From contig NZ_JAERRG010000006.1 of NCBI RefSeq assembly GCF_016741935.1, positions 62,001 to 126,000 of the forward strand: 64,000 bases of DNA, written 5' to 3'. Source of the DNA: Streptomyces endocoffeicus. GTDB lineage: Bacteria; Actinomycetota; Actinomycetes; Streptomycetales; Streptomycetaceae. A model generated the notes under the pieces. It was not told the origin of the DNA, ran no database searches, and was given only the letters and a program-made list of their open reading frames with translations. The position numbers were made by a program, and so were the translations under genes. Below, piece by piece: positions 62,296 to 64,000 of the stretch (within the stretch, counting starts at the first letter, position 1; each line of letters starts with the position of its first letter).

Positions 62296-63657
62296 TCAGA
62301 CCAGGGCGCTTCTGCGGGCCATCCGGCCCGAGAGCTGGATCCGGTCCACGGCGCCGGTCCGCGGATCGCGGACGAACCGTCCGCCGGGGAGCCGGCGTCC
62401 GGAGGAGGGGTCCACCAGATCGCAGGTGAGGTCCTCGTGGCAGACCAGCGGCGCGGGGAGGTCGCCGTCCACGGACAGCGCGAGGCCGCCGCCGTCGCCG
62501 ATGGTCACCTGGTACTCGATGTCGCCGTTGAGGTAGATCCCGGTGCACTGCGAGGTGGCGGCCATGGGGGTGGCCCGGTGCCGTGGGGTGGGTGTGGGGG
62601 GCACCCGGACGCCGGTGATCTCGCCGAGGACATCGGTCAGTTCGTTCCACAGCTCGGTGCCGGTGCCCGCATTGGCGGTGAACCCGACCACCGCGCCCGT
62701 GGCGGGATCGGCCCGCAGGAAGCAGGAGGTGCCCTGGGCGTTGCCGTCGTGCCCGAACCACAGGGTGTCACCGTGCCGGAAGAGCCCCCAGCCCAGGCCC
62801 CAGCCGTCGGCCAGCACACCGGGGTCGGCGCCGGGCACCGGGCGGCGCATCTCCTCCGCGAGCTCGCGCGGCAGCAATCCCGCGGCCCCGTCGCCGAGAT
62901 GGGCCCGGCCCAGCGCCACCAGATCGAGGGCACTGGCCCGCAGCGCGCCGGCCGCGGCCTCGGCGGGGGCGAGGTTCTGCCGCACCGGCCGCGTTCTGCC
63001 GGTGGCCTTGTTGGCCGAGTGGCCGCGCGCCGTGGGCCGGTGCGGGGCGCCGGCCGTGCCGATGAAGGACGGCACGGTGCCCAGCGGATCGAGCAGAACG
63101 GACCGCACGGCCTCCTGCCAGCTCATCCCGGTGACCGTCTCGATCAGCCGGCCCGCGGCCACATAGCCCGCGTTGGAGTAGGAGAAGTCCGTACCCGGGG
63201 GCATCACCAGGGTGCGGTCGGTGCAGTGGTCCAGCAGATAGCGCGGGGCGCTCAGCGAGGCGACCTGGTCGGAGTCGGGCCCGGACGGAAGCCCCGCGGT
63301 GTGGCTGAGCACCTGGCGCACCGTGCACGGCTGACCGGCCCGCCGCAGCTCCGGCACATGGTCGCCGAGCGGGTCGTCCAGCTCCACATCGCCGTCCGCC
63401 ACCAGGAGCATCACCACGGTCGCGGTGTACGCCTTGGTGATGGAGCCGATGGGCACGGCCGCGTCGGCGGCGCACGGCTCGCCGGAGTCCGCGTCCAGGA
63501 CGCCGGTCTCCACGGCGAGGGTCATTCCGCCGCTGTGCACGGCGAGTTGGGCCCCGGGCACCTGATGGGCGCGGGCCAGGGCGGTCAGTCGGTCCTCGAG
63601 GACGCGGCGTATCTTCGACCGCTCCTCGGCGGACGGGGCCGGGGTCGTACGTAACAC
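62296..63657 (-). CDS. stand-alone PBP-type (SurE-like) thioesterase/cyclase, beta-lactamase fold
   Basis: This 453-residue serine hydrolase of the beta-lactamase/penicillin-binding-protein fold is probably the trans-acting release enzyme of the NRPS. Catalytic motifs are SITK (Ser72, Lys75), YSN (Tyr160, Asn162) and HDG (His303). A ~100-residue C-terminal beta-rich domain (TGIYLNGDIEYQVTI onward) resembles the lipocalin-like domain of SurE. Known relatives (SurE in surugamide, MppK, DsaJ, WolJ, Ulm16) cyclise chains that end in a D-residue, and here the line ends in an E domain without a thioesterase. No signal peptide is seen, as expected for a cytosolic cyclase. AAGGAG lies six bases before the GTG at 63657. 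Codon 2 is TTA. A generic esterase or D-Ala carboxypeptidase is the alternative. Confidence 0.85.
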   Translation of the reverse strand: MLRTTPAPSAEERSKIRRVLEDRLTALARAHQVPGAQLAVHSGGMTLAVETGVLDADSGEPCAADAAVPIGSITKAYTATVVMLLVADGDVELDDPLGDHVPELRRAGQPCTVRQVLSHTAGLPSGPDSDQVASLSAPRYLLDHCTDRTLVMPPGTDFSYSNAGYVAAGRLIETVTGMSWQEAVRSVLLDPLGTVPSFIGTAGAPHRPTARGHSANKATGRTRPVRQNLAPAEAAAGALRASALDLVALGRAHLGDGAAGLLPRELAEEMRRPVPGADPGVLADGWGLGWGLFRHGDTLWFGHDGNAQGTSCFLRADPATGAVVGFTANAGTGTELWNELTDVLGEITGVRVPPTPTPRHRATPMAATSQCTGIYLNGDIEYQVTIGDGGGLALSVDGDLPAPLVCHEDLTCDLVDPSSGRRLPGGRFVRDPRTGAVDRIQLSGRMARRSALV

Positions 63658-63663
63658 GGTGCA

Positions 63664-63669
63664 CTCCTT
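63664..63669 (-). promoter_or_regulatory. ribosome binding site of the PBP-type thioesterase
   Basis: AAGGAG on the minus strand, six bases before GTG 63657, is the strongest ribosome site near this gene and decides against the in-frame ATG at 63705. It places the TTA codon immediately after the start codon. Confidence 0.8.
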
Positions 63670-63701
63670 GCCGGGGGATGGGACGGGCGACGGGGGCAGG
63701 G

Positions 63702-64000
63702 TCATGGCAGCTGGCTCGTGGCCGTGACGTCCCGGGGCACGATCCTGAAGCCCTGCCAGTGGGTGGGCATGGGGTCCTGGTCCTCGTCCCTGGGCACATG
63801 GTGGAAGTCGACACTGACCCAGGCCACCGGGTCGGTCAGCTTCTCGTCGCCGGTGTACTTGTCGACCGAGGTGGCACAGTCCGGGGCGGTGTTGCCGTAG
63901 GCCAGCCGTTCGCACTCCCGGTACTGCGTGAAGTACATGTCGTGATGGGTGAACTCCTCGGTCTCGCGCGGCCCCCGGTACTGGTCGCTCTGGTGGTTGT
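63702..64000 (-). CDS. copper amine oxidase, C-terminal fragment (5' end outside window)
   Basis: About 98 C-terminal residues are present; the frame is open to the window edge. The text fits the end of the catalytic domain of copper/topaquinone amine oxidases. HHDMYFTQYRECERLAYGN corresponds to the strand region before the last metal ligand, and DFHHVPRDEDQDPMP corresponds to the family's THxPRxEDxPxMP, containing the third copper His. GFRIVPRD ends the domain. These enzymes oxidise primary amines to aldehydes with release of ammonia and peroxide. The hydrolase gene begins 44 nt downstream, so the two may be one transcript; whether it serves the peptide pathway is unknown. Confidence 0.8.
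   Translation of the reverse strand, partial: NHQSDQYRGPRETEEFTHHDMYFTQYRECERLAYGNTAPDCATSVDKYTGDEKLTDPVAWVSVDFHHVPRDEDQDPMPTHWQGFRIVPRDVTATSQLP

Noticed and set aside
62159..62761. Upstream extension of the first NRPS frame to 62761
   Set aside because: The extension overlaps the well-supported serine hydrolase gene, has low-complexity Arg/His/Pro text and no NRPS homology; ATG 62158 precedes a normal A-domain N-terminus.

Overview
The window looks like a Streptomyces chromosome. It is very GC-rich with a strong third-position GC bias. It carries several TetR regulators, secreted glycoside hydrolases, an SAV2177-type methyltransferase and a HelD-family ATPase. TTA (bldA-type) codons are almost absent except in five genes in the right-hand two thirds. 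All calls come from reading the sequence by eye; no database search was run.

Left part (1-15,850), mostly ordinary accessory genes: the C-terminus of an NHLM-type ABC exporter running in from outside; a DHA2 multidrug exporter with a divergent TetR regulator; a membrane GT39-like glycosyltransferase; a secreted CAP/SCP protein; a TetR regulator divergent from a quinone-oxidoreductase-like protein; a HelD-type RNA polymerase motor with a readable terminator, promoter and leader palindrome; a secreted GH28 enzyme; an SRPBCC protein; a palindrome-rich spacer; a secreted GH84 enzyme; and an FAD monooxygenase/epoxidase.

Middle (15,980-20,830): a large protein with an F5/8-type C domain and a SMI1/KNR4 (SUKH) domain, then a TetR regulator divergent from a P450-ferredoxin pair. 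A perfect 16-bp palindrome lies between that regulator and the P450.

Right part (20,855-64,000) is the main find: a nonribosomal peptide system on the minus strand. Reading 5' to 3' on that strand: the end of a copper amine oxidase, a stand-alone penicillin-binding-protein-like serine hydrolase, a 6,226-residue NRPS (A-T / C-A-T-E / C-A-T-E / C-A-T-E / C-A-T), a 6,685-residue NRPS (C-A-T-E / C-A-T / C-A-T-E / C-A-T / C-A-T-E), an MFS exporter, an MbtH-like protein and an SAM-dependent methyltransferase. The line has ten modules, no starter condensation domain and no thioesterase domain, and it ends in an epimerization domain. That architecture, with a free-standing PBP-like hydrolase, is the one known for SurE-type release and macrocyclisation. 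I infer a cyclic decapeptide of configuration L-D-D-D-L-D-L-D-L-D. It probably contains two basic residues (modules 6 and 8) flanking a Thr (module 7) and Val-like residues at modules 3 and 9. I do not recognise the product.

The hydrolase, both NRPS genes, the P450 and the SMI1/F5-8 gene each carry an in-frame TTA codon, which suggests bldA-dependent translation of the whole system.
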